Below are positions 34,890 through 43,531 of a DNA stretch of 64,000 nt, piece after piece (within the stretch, counting starts at the first letter, position 1; the number at the start of each line of letters is the position of its first letter). The position numbers and the translations under genes were made by a program. Below the pieces are notes generated by a model. That model was not told the origin of the DNA. It searched no databases and saw only the letters and a program-made list of their open reading frames with translations. This stretch comes from Pedobacter sp. KBW06. Its GTDB lineage: Bacteria > Bacteroidota > Bacteroidia > Sphingobacteriales > Sphingobacteriaceae. The stretch is from positions 668,462 to 732,461 of the forward strand of contig NZ_QAJL01000002.1 of NCBI RefSeq assembly GCF_003852525.1, given 5' to 3'.

Positions 34890-36419
34890 TTATTGTAAGA
34901 TCCACATTAAACCATTACTCTTATCGTTGCCGGAGTATTGCCTGCTTAAGGCAGCCTTAAGGTTCTCTACGTTGTACTTATACTCCTCTGAAGGGTACAA
35001 ATAACGCACAGGGATTTTAGTTTTATCATCGGGATTGGTATTTGTCGCAGGATCTATCGGAAGATTAGGATAACCTGTCCGTCTGTAATCATAATAGGCA
35101 TCATAGGAATACTGCATAAAATACATCAGATATTTCTGCATCCAGACTTGTTTAAGCTGGCTAGCCGGGTTTGCAGAAAAGGCCACAGCTGCTCCTTTCA
35201 AATAATCCGCAATATAAGCCGGGGTCATTTTTCTTCCACTATGGTACTTTACGTCATCAGGCGTTGCCTTTACGATAAACTCCATCGACTGCGTAATTCC
35301 ATCTTCGTAATAAGCTTTACCATTACCAGGAATCCAGCCTCTGATCGCCGCTTCAGCAAGAATAAAGTTTTGCTCATTATAACCAATACGGATGTTTGGC
35401 TCTCCTGCCGCGTATCCTGTATACCTCAGGTTATACTGAGAATATTTGTTTGCATTGTAAAGCTTCACTACATCTGAGAAATCAATGACCGGACTCGTTC
35501 CCTGATAAGCGTCCCAATCACCCGCAGCCTTTGATTCCGACTCCAGTTTATATCTGGAAGGTGCCGCATAATAGAACAAACGATAATCATTGTATTTCTT
35601 CAATGTATCTGTCAGCACACTTGAAATCATCCCATAAGTGGTAAACTTACTTACCGCGTTGTTGTAAGGATAAATCTGTCCGGCTCGATCCGAATACACC
35701 AATTGAAGGTTGTCGTTATTGCTGCGCAGTAGAGGTTCTGTGGCTGCGATTTTAGCGAAGCTTTCTTTGATTTTAAGATCCTGATCTGCTTCTTTTTTTG
35801 ACAGACTGATGAGGACCTTCAACCGGAAAGCATTCACCACCCTGCGCCAGGTGTCAACATTGCCATTAAGAATAGGATCTCCGCTAAAGTTTTTTGCACC
35901 ATTGAAGGAGTTTGATGCCGTTTCCAGATCTTTTAATACCTGGATCATCACGTCTTTCTGGGTATCGTATTTTGGGCTAACAATTCCCTTTTCTGCCTGA
36001 AGTGCTTCAGAGTATGGAATATCACCTACGCTCAAAGAAAGGTAATACAATTTATAGGCTTTGATGAACAAGCCAAGGCCTGTATATGCCTTTTTATCTA
36101 CCTCTGGCGCGAGGTCAATCATCTTCTGCACATTGGTTAAGACCTGTAAACCGTCAAAGCTGGCAGCTCCAAAGCTATTGTATTGTTCTCCCTGTGCGAT
36201 CTCGCCCCAAACAATGTGTTTACTCGTCATTGCTGCATAAAGAAAATTCTTGTCTGCTGAGGAACGGGTGATATTGAGGATCAGGTTGGTGGCCAATAAG
36301 CCTGGCGTCGTTACTGCAGGGGAATTCGGGTTGGTATTGATGGAGTCGAACTTTTTACAGGACTGCAGAAAAATTATTCCTGCTGCCAGTAAAAGAACGC
36401 CTTTATTAAATATTTTCAT
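34890..36419 (-). CDS. SusD/RagB-family nutrient-binding outer-membrane lipoprotein
   Basis: The 509-residue precursor has a lipobox (GIIFLQSCKKFDSIN) with an acidic run after the Cys. The body follows the SusD_2-type pattern: NPNSPAVTTPGLLATNLI, MTSKHIVWGEIAQGEQYN, FIKAYKLYYLSLSVGDIPYSEAL, and a late RYLYPSEEYKYN. SusD lipoproteins cap the SusC channel and capture the nutrient. It lies 11 bp after susC on the same strand. The substrate class cannot be read; the downstream phosphatases suggest a phosphorylated ligand. Confidence 0.9.
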   Translation of the reverse strand: MKIFNKGVLLLAAGIIFLQSCKKFDSINTNPNSPAVTTPGLLATNLILNITRSSADKNFLYAAMTSKHIVWGEIAQGEQYNSFGAASFDGLQVLTNVQKMIDLAPEVDKKAYTGLGLFIKAYKLYYLSLSVGDIPYSEALQAEKGIVSPKYDTQKDVMIQVLKDLETASNSFNGAKNFSGDPILNGNVDTWRRVVNAFRLKVLISLSKKEADQDLKIKESFAKIAATEPLLRSNNDNLQLVYSDRAGQIYPYNNAVSKFTTYGMISSVLTDTLKKYNDYRLFYYAAPSRYKLESESKAAGDWDAYQGTSPVIDFSDVVKLYNANKYSQYNLRYTGYAAGEPNIRIGYNEQNFILAEAAIRGWIPGNGKAYYEDGITQSMEFIVKATPDDVKYHSGRKMTPAYIADYLKGAAVAFSANPASQLKQVWMQKYLMYFMQYSYDAYYDYRRTGYPNLPIDPATNTNPDDKTKIPVRYLYPSEEYKYNVENLKAALSRQYSGNDKSNGLMWILQ

Positions 36420-36430
36420 GTTCGTAATTT

Positions 36431-39400
36431 TTAAAAGTTAACTTTTACATTGAATCCCATATACCTTACTGATGGGGAGTTTAGGTTATCTATTCCTTTA
36501 TCAGGATCAGCATACTTCCATTCTTTGGTCCACAACAACATGTTTTGTCCGACGAAACCCACTGAAGCATTCCTCATTCCCAGCTTTTTCACCAGTTCTC
36601 CGGGAATTGCATAGGTCAGGCTAAGCTCTCTCAGCTTAAGGAAGGTTTGTAAAAAGTAATTCTGTGGCGCGCCGGTATAGGCATTGGAATGATATTTTTT
36701 AGTATAAGCTTCATAAGATACCCCAGTTGTATTTGGAGCAAATACCCTGGTGTCATTAATGATATTTCCATATACGTCTCTGGTAGCGGTACCGGATACT
36801 ACCGTTACCCCGTTTGCCACATATGATTTCTTTCCATTAACCACTTCATCATACCTCCAGGAATTGTCGCTGTCGATATGAGCTCCTGAATTCCATAATG
36901 CCTGAACAGTATTCGAATAGCTGCGTCCGCCAACCCTGCCATCAAAAGAGAAGGAAAGTGAAAAGTTTTTATACCTGAAATTATTATTAATCCCCCAGAT
37001 CCAGTCAGGGTCAGTATAAGCCAAGACACTATTCTGAGGACTGCGAACCGGCAAACCGTTTTGTAAGATCGGCTGACCATCAGGAGCAGTATCCCATTTC
37101 GCACCTGATTCCCAATCCCATCGGCTGCCTTCTTTTACCCATTGTTCTTTGGAAGAATAAACGGGGTCTAACTTCGCGTAATACATTCTGTTCGTTGCCC
37201 AGTTCAGCCCTACTGTCCAGCTAAAATCTGTGTTCTTGATCGCTGTTCCTTCCAGGGAAAGCTCGACCCCTCTTCTGGATAATTCTTCCTTCGTATTGAT
37301 CAGTACGTCTCTGAATCCGGAGGCACTACTGATTCTGGAAGAAGTAATTCTATTGTAGTAAAGGTTATTGAAATAGGTGGCATCAAATCTGATTTTGTTT
37401 TTCAGGAAAGCAAAAGCGGCACCGACTTCATAAGTTCTGTTCGTTTGCGGCAAGATGTCCACACCTCTGATTTTTGTTGGAAAGACACTGGAACTGGCCC
37501 CATTCCAAACATTGGTAGAAATTCCGTAGCTGTTGTTTACTTCATAAATTCCAGGATCTAATTTTGTCTGTGTCCATGCTCCACGTACCTTGGCCAGGTC
37601 TACCCATTCAGGCAACTTAATGATTTCGGAGAACACCAAACTTCCTGAAACCGAAGGATAGAAATAAGAGCGCTGATCAGCCGACAAAGTCGAAGACCAG
37701 TCATTACGGCCGGTAAGGTCAAGATAAGCGAAGTTCTTATAGGATAAAGAGAGCTTTGAATACAATCCGTTAACCTGTTTTTTGCGGTTCATCAAAACAT
37801 CGCCATCAGGATGGATATAAGAAGTTGTTACCGGATCAACCGATGCGGCAAGGGAATAAAATCCAGGAACACTGATTCCGTTCGCAGTTGAAACCCTCAC
37901 CCCCTGATGCTGGGTATAGTATAAACTTCCTCCCACCATACCATTGATATCAAAATCACCAAGTTTGGTATTCGCTGTTAAGATGACATCATTGTTGATG
38001 CTGAATCCATTGTTTTTGATCAGACTGTAATGACCTTTTTTATTCCATCCACCTACAGCGCTGATTGCATTACGGTACTCATCTGTATTTCCATAACTAT
38101 CCACACCTGTGCGGATCATGGCCTTTAGCCAGGGTTTAATCTCATAACCGGCATTTACATAACCATTGATCAGGTTATAGTCATTCCCATGAAGGATTTC
38201 ATTGGCAATAAAATAAGGATTGTCATACCAGTTGTTTTCCATCCAGTTTTGCTGCACATTTTCCTTACCGTTTACCCAGTAGTTTTTATAATCCCGGACA
38301 TCATATTCGGAACCGGTCCAAACGACAAGGTTATACAGATACCCACCACCATTATACTTGGACCCTACATTGTTAGGATAATATCTTTTATTGAAAGTAA
38401 AACCTCCATCCAGGCTAAATTTCCCGGCTTTCATATCTCCGGAGATGCTGGCGATAATTTTATTTAATTTACTGTTCGGGTATTGTCCTTTGTCGTAAAC
38501 ATGGGTAAATGAGGTACGAAAACTTCCATATTTTCCTTTTTGAGAAATGCTTAAGCTGTTGTTCAGGATATAGCCCTGCTGCATAAAATTCTTAAGGTTT
38601 TCTTTTCCTTTAGAAACCAATGGCATTTCTTCGAACTGGTATGTGGAAGGGTTATATTGTTTAGCGGTCCTTCCGATGTCCAGTTTATCCCCCCAAACAT
38701 AATCTCCAACACCATATTTGCCACCACCGCCAGAGCTATAGGCGGTCTGCACTTCCGGAAAAGCAAGGAAGCCTGAAGAGAACATATTGCTGCTATTGAA
38801 CGCAATGTCTAATCCTCCTTCTTTGTTTCCTCTTTTGGTGGTGATCATGATGGCACCATTTCCACCACGGTTACCGTATAGTGCAGATGCTGTGGCACCC
38901 TTCAATACATCAATACTTTCCACATCATCCGGAGCGATGTCACTTAATGAAACATTCGCATAGGGTACCCCATCGATTACCAATAAGGCTTCGGCGCCCC
39001 TGAGTCTGATGGTTGGGCTTTCTCCAAATTCTGTACTGTTTTTGATATTTAATCCTGCTACCTTACCCGTTAAAGAGGTGGCCACATCTACGCCCTTTAC
39101 CGAAGTCAGTGTATTTCCCTGTACTTTCTGCACGGCATAGCCCAAAGATTTTTCTTCTCTTTTGATCCCCAGGGCCGTTACAACTACCCCCTCCAGGCTT
39201 ACCGTAGATTCCTTTAACGTAATGCTGATGCTGGTTTCCTTTCCAACAGTAAATTCCTGGCTCTGATAGCCGATCATACTGATCAGCAGGACCTCATTTT
39301 CCGCAGCTACAATTTTAAATGTTCCTTCCCCATCAGTCAGGGTTCTTTTTGTCGTGCCCTTAACGGCGATAGAAGCGCCAGGCAATGGTCCGCCAGTTGC

Positions 39401-39826
39401 GTCAACCACCTTACCGACGATGTTTACAAAGGAGAAATACGTGCTTACCTTTTCAAAAGAAGACATTTCCTTTTTCCGGATGATGACACTCTTGTCTTCA
39501 ATGTTATATTTAAGTGGCTGTCCTTCAAAAATCACGTTCAGGACTTCAGTAATCATCATGTTCTTCACATCGATGCTCACTGGTTTTGCCTCTTTAAGGA
39601 TCGAGGTTGTAAAGAGAAAATCATAACCACTTTGGGATCTTATTTTATCAAAAACCTTTTTCAGGGGGGCATTTTTTTCAGATAAAGTAATCCTTTGCGC
39701 ATAAGAGCTGGCACTTACCTGTAAGATGGTCGTGATCAAAAGCAGGGTACTCAACTTCATAATCAGCAAAAATTTAGCTACAGGCCGCCTTGGCTCCCGT
39801 AGGGATTTAGGGTAAAAATTGTACAT
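36431..39826 (-). CDS. SusC/RagA-family TonB-linked outer-membrane transporter with STN domain
   Basis: The 1131-residue protein has an extended signal region (KFLLIMKLSTLLLITTILQ). An STN domain (residues ~47-120, PLKKVFDKIRSQSGYDFLF) is used for signalling to an anti-sigma factor. A carboxypeptidase-regulatory domain (VVDATGGPLPGASIAVKG) and the plug with the SusC hallmark SIDVLKGATASALYGNRGGNG follow, and the barrel ends in MGFNVKVNF. The presence of STN with adjacent FecR and ECF genes means transport is coupled to gene control. It pairs with the susD-like gene. Start 39760 is an alternative. Confidence 0.95.
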   Translation of the reverse strand: MYNFYPKSLREPRRPVAKFLLIMKLSTLLLITTILQVSASSYAQRITLSEKNAPLKKVFDKIRSQSGYDFLFTTSILKEAKPVSIDVKNMMITEVLNVIFEGQPLKYNIEDKSVIIRKKEMSSFEKVSTYFSFVNIVGKVVDATGGPLPGASIAVKGTTKRTLTDGEGTFKIVAAENEVLLISMIGYQSQEFTVGKETSISITLKESTVSLEGVVVTALGIKREEKSLGYAVQKVQGNTLTSVKGVDVATSLTGKVAGLNIKNSTEFGESPTIRLRGAEALLVIDGVPYANVSLSDIAPDDVESIDVLKGATASALYGNRGGNGAIMITTKRGNKEGGLDIAFNSSNMFSSGFLAFPEVQTAYSSGGGGKYGVGDYVWGDKLDIGRTAKQYNPSTYQFEEMPLVSKGKENLKNFMQQGYILNNSLSISQKGKYGSFRTSFTHVYDKGQYPNSKLNKIIASISGDMKAGKFSLDGGFTFNKRYYPNNVGSKYNGGGYLYNLVVWTGSEYDVRDYKNYWVNGKENVQQNWMENNWYDNPYFIANEILHGNDYNLINGYVNAGYEIKPWLKAMIRTGVDSYGNTDEYRNAISAVGGWNKKGHYSLIKNNGFSINNDVILTANTKLGDFDINGMVGGSLYYTQHQGVRVSTANGISVPGFYSLAASVDPVTTSYIHPDGDVLMNRKKQVNGLYSKLSLSYKNFAYLDLTGRNDWSSTLSADQRSYFYPSVSGSLVFSEIIKLPEWVDLAKVRGAWTQTKLDPGIYEVNNSYGISTNVWNGASSSVFPTKIRGVDILPQTNRTYEVGAAFAFLKNKIRFDATYFNNLYYNRITSSRISSASGFRDVLINTKEELSRRGVELSLEGTAIKNTDFSWTVGLNWATNRMYYAKLDPVYSSKEQWVKEGSRWDWESGAKWDTAPDGQPILQNGLPVRSPQNSVLAYTDPDWIWGINNNFRYKNFSLSFSFDGRVGGRSYSNTVQALWNSGAHIDSDNSWRYDEVVNGKKSYVANGVTVVSGTATRDVYGNIINDTRVFAPNTTGVSYEAYTKKYHSNAYTGAPQNYFLQTFLKLRELSLTYAIPGELVKKLGMRNASVGFVGQNMLLWTKEWKYADPDKGIDNLNSPSVRYMGFNVKVNF

Positions 39827-39926
39827 TTGATTAGTTTTTAGCGGTTTGCCCTTTCATTTTCCAAGATGCGTCAGGCGATCGCGGTTCATTAATATATTCC
39901 AGGATGTATTGATCAATCTGAACTAC

Positions 39927-39965
39927 AGTCAGGATTCCGATTCCAGTCGGTCTCCTGGCTTTTTT
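39927..39965 (+). terminator. Strong hairpin with T-run on the strand opposite the operon
   Basis: AGTCAGGA...TCCTGGCT plus inner CCGA/TCGG pairs form a stem, followed on plus by six T. No plus-strand gene is seen here, so it may stop antisense transcription. On minus it would be a plain hairpin between fecR and susC without a T-tract. Confidence 0.5.
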
Positions 39966-39996
39966 GTTTAGCAAAGATCATCTGTTGTTGTCATGG

Positions 39997-41130
39997 TTAT
40001 GGCATCACGATGACCCTCCTTCCTTCAACTTTAAACCGAACAGCTCCGGTAGAGGACAACAGGCTTAACACCTGACTGATATTTTTATATCTAGATATCC
40101 CACCATTGAAGCGTTCAGCAGTGATTTTACCATTAAACTCAATGTCTACATTATACCAGCGCGACAACTTGCGCATCACACTTTGGATCTCTTCATCATT
40201 AAAATCAAAATAACCGTTCTTCCAGGCCAGTACTTCCTGAAGATTTGCAGTACCAACCGTTAAACCTTTATTCTGAGCAACAGATTGCTGCCCTGGTTTA
40301 AGGACTTTTTGCGCTCCGGAATTGGATACCCTTACTGAACCTTCAAATAAAGTGGTCCTTACTGCCTGTTCGTTGGTATAACTGTTTACATTAAAATGAG
40401 TCCCCAGTACTTCCAGTTCCTGGCCCTTACTCCTCACATAAAAAGGTTTATTTTTATCTTTTGCGACTTCAAAATAAGCCTCCCCGTTTAACTCCACTTT
40501 ACGCTGTTTGCTGTTTGCGAAACTGGTGGGATATTTTAGAGAAGAGGCTGCATTGAGCCAAACTACGGTCCCATCCGGTAAACTCACCTGGTATTGTCCG
40601 CCATTAGGCGTTTCGATCGTGTTAAATCCCGAAGCATTCCCGGCTTTTTGCTCAGAAATGGTATAAATGAGTTGTCCATCGGCCTTTTTGGTGATGGTGA
40701 TCCCGGATTGTTCTGCAAGGGTTCCGTTTTTTGCGTCTGTTAAAGCGATGCGTTTTCCATCCGCCAAAACCAGATAAGCTTTATTTCCACCGGGGGCGAT
40801 GTCATTGCTCTGGCTGATTTTAGATTCCACCGGAGGCGCAAGGTTAGTATTGGAGTTGTAAAAATAGATCCCTGCCCCGATCACCATAAGAATGGCCGCA
40901 GCGGCCGCAATACGGCGATAAACAATAAACCTGCTTTTTGGAGCAGGCACCTGCTGCCCGATCATTTCCCACATCAGCTCCTTCGTTTCCGAAAGCTCTT
41001 CCTGAATCGGGTTGATCTTATTTTTTCTTGCCTGTTGGTTGTACCAGGATTCGATAACCGCCTCCTCTTCCGGAGTACAATTGCCTTCTTCATACTTTTT
41101 CAACAGCAATAAAATACCGTCTTTGTTCAT
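39997..41130 (-). CDS. FecR-family anti-sigma factor
   Basis: The start at 41130 (MNKDGILLLLKKYEEGNC) is preferred to 41172, as family members begin so. Layout: cytoplasmic anti-sigma region (residues ~1-75), one transmembrane helix (IAAAAAILMVIGAGIYFY), FecR domain (NTIETPNGGQYQVSLPDGTVVWLNAASSL, cited by its ends; ELNGEAYFEVAKD), and the terminal DUF4974 domain (QSVMRKLSRWYNVDIEFNG) that contacts the STN domain of SusC. It holds the ECF sigma factor inactive until SusC reports ligand. It sits between the sigma and susC genes. Confidence 0.95.
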   Translation of the reverse strand: MNKDGILLLLKKYEEGNCTPEEEAVIESWYNQQARKNKINPIQEELSETKELMWEMIGQQVPAPKSRFIVYRRIAAAAAILMVIGAGIYFYNSNTNLAPPVESKISQSNDIAPGGNKAYLVLADGKRIALTDAKNGTLAEQSGITITKKADGQLIYTISEQKAGNASGFNTIETPNGGQYQVSLPDGTVVWLNAASSLKYPTSFANSKQRKVELNGEAYFEVAKDKNKPFYVRSKGQELEVLGTHFNVNSYTNEQAVRTTLFEGSVRVSNSGAQKVLKPGQQSVAQNKGLTVGTANLQEVLAWKNGYFDFNDEEIQSVMRKLSRWYNVDIEFNGKITAERFNGGISRYKNISQVLSLLSSTGAVRFKVEGRRVIVMP

Positions 41131-41217
41131 ATTTGATTTATAAAGGGATGATGCTTTACCCTGATAAGACACGCTGCGGGAGCGAAGGGTGTACGCAATA
41201 AGAAAAAATATTTTAAT

Positions 41218-41787
41218 TTATAATTTCAGTAACACCAACAGCACCGTTACCGGCAGGTGTAACTTGAGCCTCAGCAGACGTAAGGCCTTATTGATTTGCT
41301 TTTTCACAGTTCCTTCAGAGATGTCCAGGTGTCTTGCAATTTCTGCATGAGGAAGGTATTGCTTCCTGCTCAGGTCAAAAACTTCCCTCATTTTAGGTGG
41401 CATCTGACTCAAGCCCTCTTCAATCAGTTGATGAAGTTCTTTGAAACGCAGCTGTTCTTCGGTGCAGGGAATGCCTTCCTGATAAAAGTGACCTAAATCG
41501 GCGAGATAACCCAGTTCAACTTTCTCCCTGCGGATCAAATTCAGAATGGTATTTCTGACGGATTTGTACAAATAAGCATTGAGGCTAATGTGCAGTTCCA
41601 ATTGGGCAGATTTCTGCCATATCCCTGTAAATACCTCCTGAACAACATCACGGGCAAGGTCAGCCTCTCCTAACATACCACGCGCATGGACATAAAGCAC
41701 CGACCAATACCGATTGTAAATTTCAGTAAAAGCCGCATGATCACCGCCTTTTAAACGGGCAAGTAATTGTTGATCGCTATGTTCCAA
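41218..41787 (-). CDS. ECF RNA polymerase sigma factor
   Basis: The 189-residue protein has sigma region 2 (HAAFTEIYNRYWSVLYVHAR, DLARDVVQEVFTGIW) and region 4 (MPPKMREVFDLSRKQYLPHAEIARHLDISEGTVKKQI). This is the Bacteroidota sigma-70 family 1 ECF type. It is paired with the FecR gene 87 bp downstream and should activate the susCD unit. The C-terminus is hydrophobic (LRLKLHLPVTVLLVLLKL), unusual for a soluble sigma and possibly a membrane or anti-sigma contact. Confidence 0.94.
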   Translation of the reverse strand: MEHSDQQLLARLKGGDHAAFTEIYNRYWSVLYVHARGMLGEADLARDVVQEVFTGIWQKSAQLELHISLNAYLYKSVRNTILNLIRREKVELGYLADLGHFYQEGIPCTEEQLRFKELHQLIEEGLSQMPPKMREVFDLSRKQYLPHAEIARHLDISEGTVKKQINKALRLLRLKLHLPVTVLLVLLKL

Positions 41788-41889
41788 TTCTCGTTCTCAT
41801 GTTAAATATCCCCGCAGGCGCTTGTATGCCCGTGCTTTGTTTCCCCCCTGGGAATCTCTTGTGTTTCTGAGCGCTGGATTTTACTGCGA

Positions 41890-41917
41890 CAAAAGTAAAA
41901 CAGATTCCATGCTTCAA
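41890..41917 (-). promoter_or_regulatory. Probable promoter of the ECF sigma gene
   Basis: On minus, TTG (41915-41917), 17 bp and TACTTTTG (41890-41897) fit the Bacteroidota housekeeping form. The leader would be about 98 bases. Confidence 0.55.
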
Positions 41918-42040
41918 GTTTAAGCAATTGTTAAGGTATTGTTAATAAACATTAAAAACAAGAAGCCGAATTAAAATTGGATATGTTGGAAAGCATGACG
42001 TACTTTGCAGGAGGACCAATCCTCATTTGGACGGCATGAT

Positions 42041-42397
42041 ATGACTAAGTTTATAAAAAGTTTCGGTTATGCGTTTTCAGGAATTGCCCATGCCTTTAAA
42101 AGCCAGCTTAATTTCAGGTTCCATATTGCAGCATTGATTGTTGTTGGCATTGCGGGATGGTATTTTCAATTGTCCACCGGCGAATGGCTCTGGATCGTTG
42201 CTGCTGCCGGGATCGTATTGCTCTCTGAATTGTTCAACACTGCTATAGAAGTTCTGGTAGACCTGGTTTCTCCGGATATTCATCCAAAAGCAAAGATCAT
42301 TAAAGATACGGCTGCCGCTGCAGTATTGATTGCTGCCATTACTGCCATACTTATCGGGCTGATCATTTTCATTCCTAAAATAGCCCATGCTGCATAA
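42041..42397 (+). CDS. Diacylglycerol/undecaprenol kinase family membrane protein
   Basis: The start at 42041 (MTKFIKSFGYAFSGI) is chosen over a TTG at 42005; the product is 118 residues. Three transmembrane helices carry the DgkA family signature: SELFNTAIEVLVDLV (E-x2-N metal/ATP residues) and KIIKDTAAAAVLIAA. Gram-positive-type members phosphorylate undecaprenol, others diacylglycerol. In this phylum the substrate is uncertain. The gene overlaps recO by 11 bp. Confidence 0.92.
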   Translation: MTKFIKSFGYAFSGIAHAFKSQLNFRFHIAALIVVGIAGWYFQLSTGEWLWIVAAAGIVLLSELFNTAIEVLVDLVSPDIHPKAKIIKDTAAAAVLIAAITAILIGLIIFIPKIAHAA

Positions 42398-43112
42398 AAC
42401 CCGGGGAATTATACTTAAAACGACGCTCTACAGTGAGAGTAGTGTCGTGGTGCAAATGTTTACCGAGAAATTCGGAATCCAGTCTTACATGATCAACGGA
42501 GTTAGAAAGCCAAAGGCGAAGATCAGGATGAACATGCTGCAACCGCTTCACCTGGTAGAAATGATCGTTTATCATAAGGCGAATAGCAGTATCCAGCGGA
42601 TTTCAGAGTTAAGGCCAACGCCCATCTTCCGCAGCATTCCTTATGACATCATCAAAAGCACCATCACCATTTTCCTGAATGAAGTTTTATACAAAAGCAT
42701 CCGGCAGCAAATGGCAGATGAACATTTGTTTGATTTTATATTCAGTGCCGTATGCTGGTTTGACGAGTCAGAAGAAACCAACGTAAATTTTCACCTTGCT
42801 TTTTTGCTAAAACTCTCCCGTTATTTAGGTTTTGCACCGAGTACAGAGACAAAAAGCGACCAGAGTTATTTCGATTTGCAGGAAGGAGAGTTCAAATCTC
42901 TTCCCCCTGTACACCCTTATTTTATAGATAAAGCCGATGCCGCCTTATTTATTTCGCTTTATATTTCACCTTTTGAAAAAATAAATGAAATTAAATTAGA
43001 AAATAAAACAAGACGCTCTATTCTTGATAAAATACTGGTTTACTACACCTTACACACCGCATCTTTCGGAGAAATCCGCTCACATCAGGTCCTTGAAGAT
43101 GTGCTCTCTTAA
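42387..43112 (+). CDS. recO: DNA repair protein RecO
   Basis: The 241-residue protein begins with the RecO OB-fold pattern (KTRGIILKTTLYSESSVVVQMFTEKFGIQSYM) and has the helical domain after residue ~80. It loads RecA at single-strand gaps with RecR. Length is normal. The expected zinc-finger cysteines of many RecO proteins are not seen, which is common in Bacteroidota. It ends ~17 bp before the tRNA promoter region. Confidence 0.92.
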   Translation: MLHKTRGIILKTTLYSESSVVVQMFTEKFGIQSYMINGVRKPKAKIRMNMLQPLHLVEMIVYHKANSSIQRISELRPTPIFRSIPYDIIKSTITIFLNEVLYKSIRQQMADEHLFDFIFSAVCWFDESEETNVNFHLAFLLKLSRYLGFAPSTETKSDQSYFDLQEGEFKSLPPVHPYFIDKADAALFISLYISPFEKINEIKLENKTRRSILDKILVYYTLHTASFGEIRSHQVLEDVLS

Positions 43113-43128
43113 AAAAGCTGAAAAAACT

Positions 43129-43159
43129 TTTGCAAAAATGATTTTAGGGTGTATATTTG
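43129..43159 (+). promoter_or_regulatory. Promoter of the tRNA-Val pair
   Basis: TTTG (43129-43132), a 19-bp spacer and TATATTTG (43152-43159) are a perfect Bacteroidota promoter. Transcription should start near 43165, about 70 bp before the first tRNA. Confidence 0.85.
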
Positions 43160-43237
43160 CAATCCCAAAACGAAGGGAACTTTGACAAACGAATACGGCT
43201 TACTCAGCTGGTTTAATACAAAAAGAGTAGAATCAAG

Positions 43238-43312
43238 GGGAGATTAGCTCAGCTGGTTCAGAGCACCTGCCTTACAAGCAGGGGGTCACTGGTTCGAACC
43301 CAGTATCTCCCA
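43238..43312 (+). tRNA. tRNA-Val (anticodon TAC), copy 1
   Basis: The acceptor GGGAGAT pairs with ATCTCCC, the anticodon stem CCTGC/GCAGG encloses CTTACAA with anticodon TAC, and the T-arm has GGTTCGAACCC. The discriminator is A and the CCA is not encoded (the gene is followed by CTA). It is 75 nt. Confidence 0.97.
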
Positions 43313-43314
43313 CT

Positions 43315-43343
43315 AAAAGCCTCAGAGAAATCTAAGGCTTTTT
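43315..43343 (+). terminator. Hairpin between the two tRNA genes
   Basis: AAAAGCCT/AGGCTTTT with inner AGA-GAAA-TCT closes on a GAAA tetraloop, then TTTTT. It may be a partial terminator or a processing signal. Confidence 0.7.
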
Positions 43344-43388
43344 AAATAGCAACCTTACTCGGTTGGATATAAAAAGAGTAGAACCAAA

Positions 43389-43463
43389 GGGAGATTAGCT
43401 CAGCTGGTTCAGAGCACCTGCCTTACAAGCAGGGGGTCACTGGTTCGAACCCAGTATCTCCCA
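43389..43463 (+). tRNA. tRNA-Val (anticodon TAC), copy 2
   Basis: It is identical to copy 1 over all 75 nt. The 5' leader (AAAAAGAGTAGAA, then CCAAA or TCAAG) is also nearly the same in both copies, which points to tandem duplication of a ~110-bp unit. Confidence 0.97.
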
Positions 43464-43465
43464 CT

Positions 43466-43501
43466 AAAAAACCTGTTCATCAATGATGAACAGGTTTTTT
43501 T
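43466..43501. terminator. Terminator after the tRNA pair
   Basis: AACCTGTTCAT pairs with ATGAACAGGTT around a short loop, with A-run before and T-run after. It serves both the tRNA transcript and the convergent TPM gene. Confidence 0.9.
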
Positions 43502-43531
43502 CATTTATATCATTGTTGTTTTCCTCAGCCT

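Noticed and set aside
43238..43463. Tandem tRNA genes as an integration site (attachment repeats of an element)
   Set aside because: There is no integrase or foreign cargo between the copies; the repeat covers the whole tRNA plus leader, which fits simple duplication.
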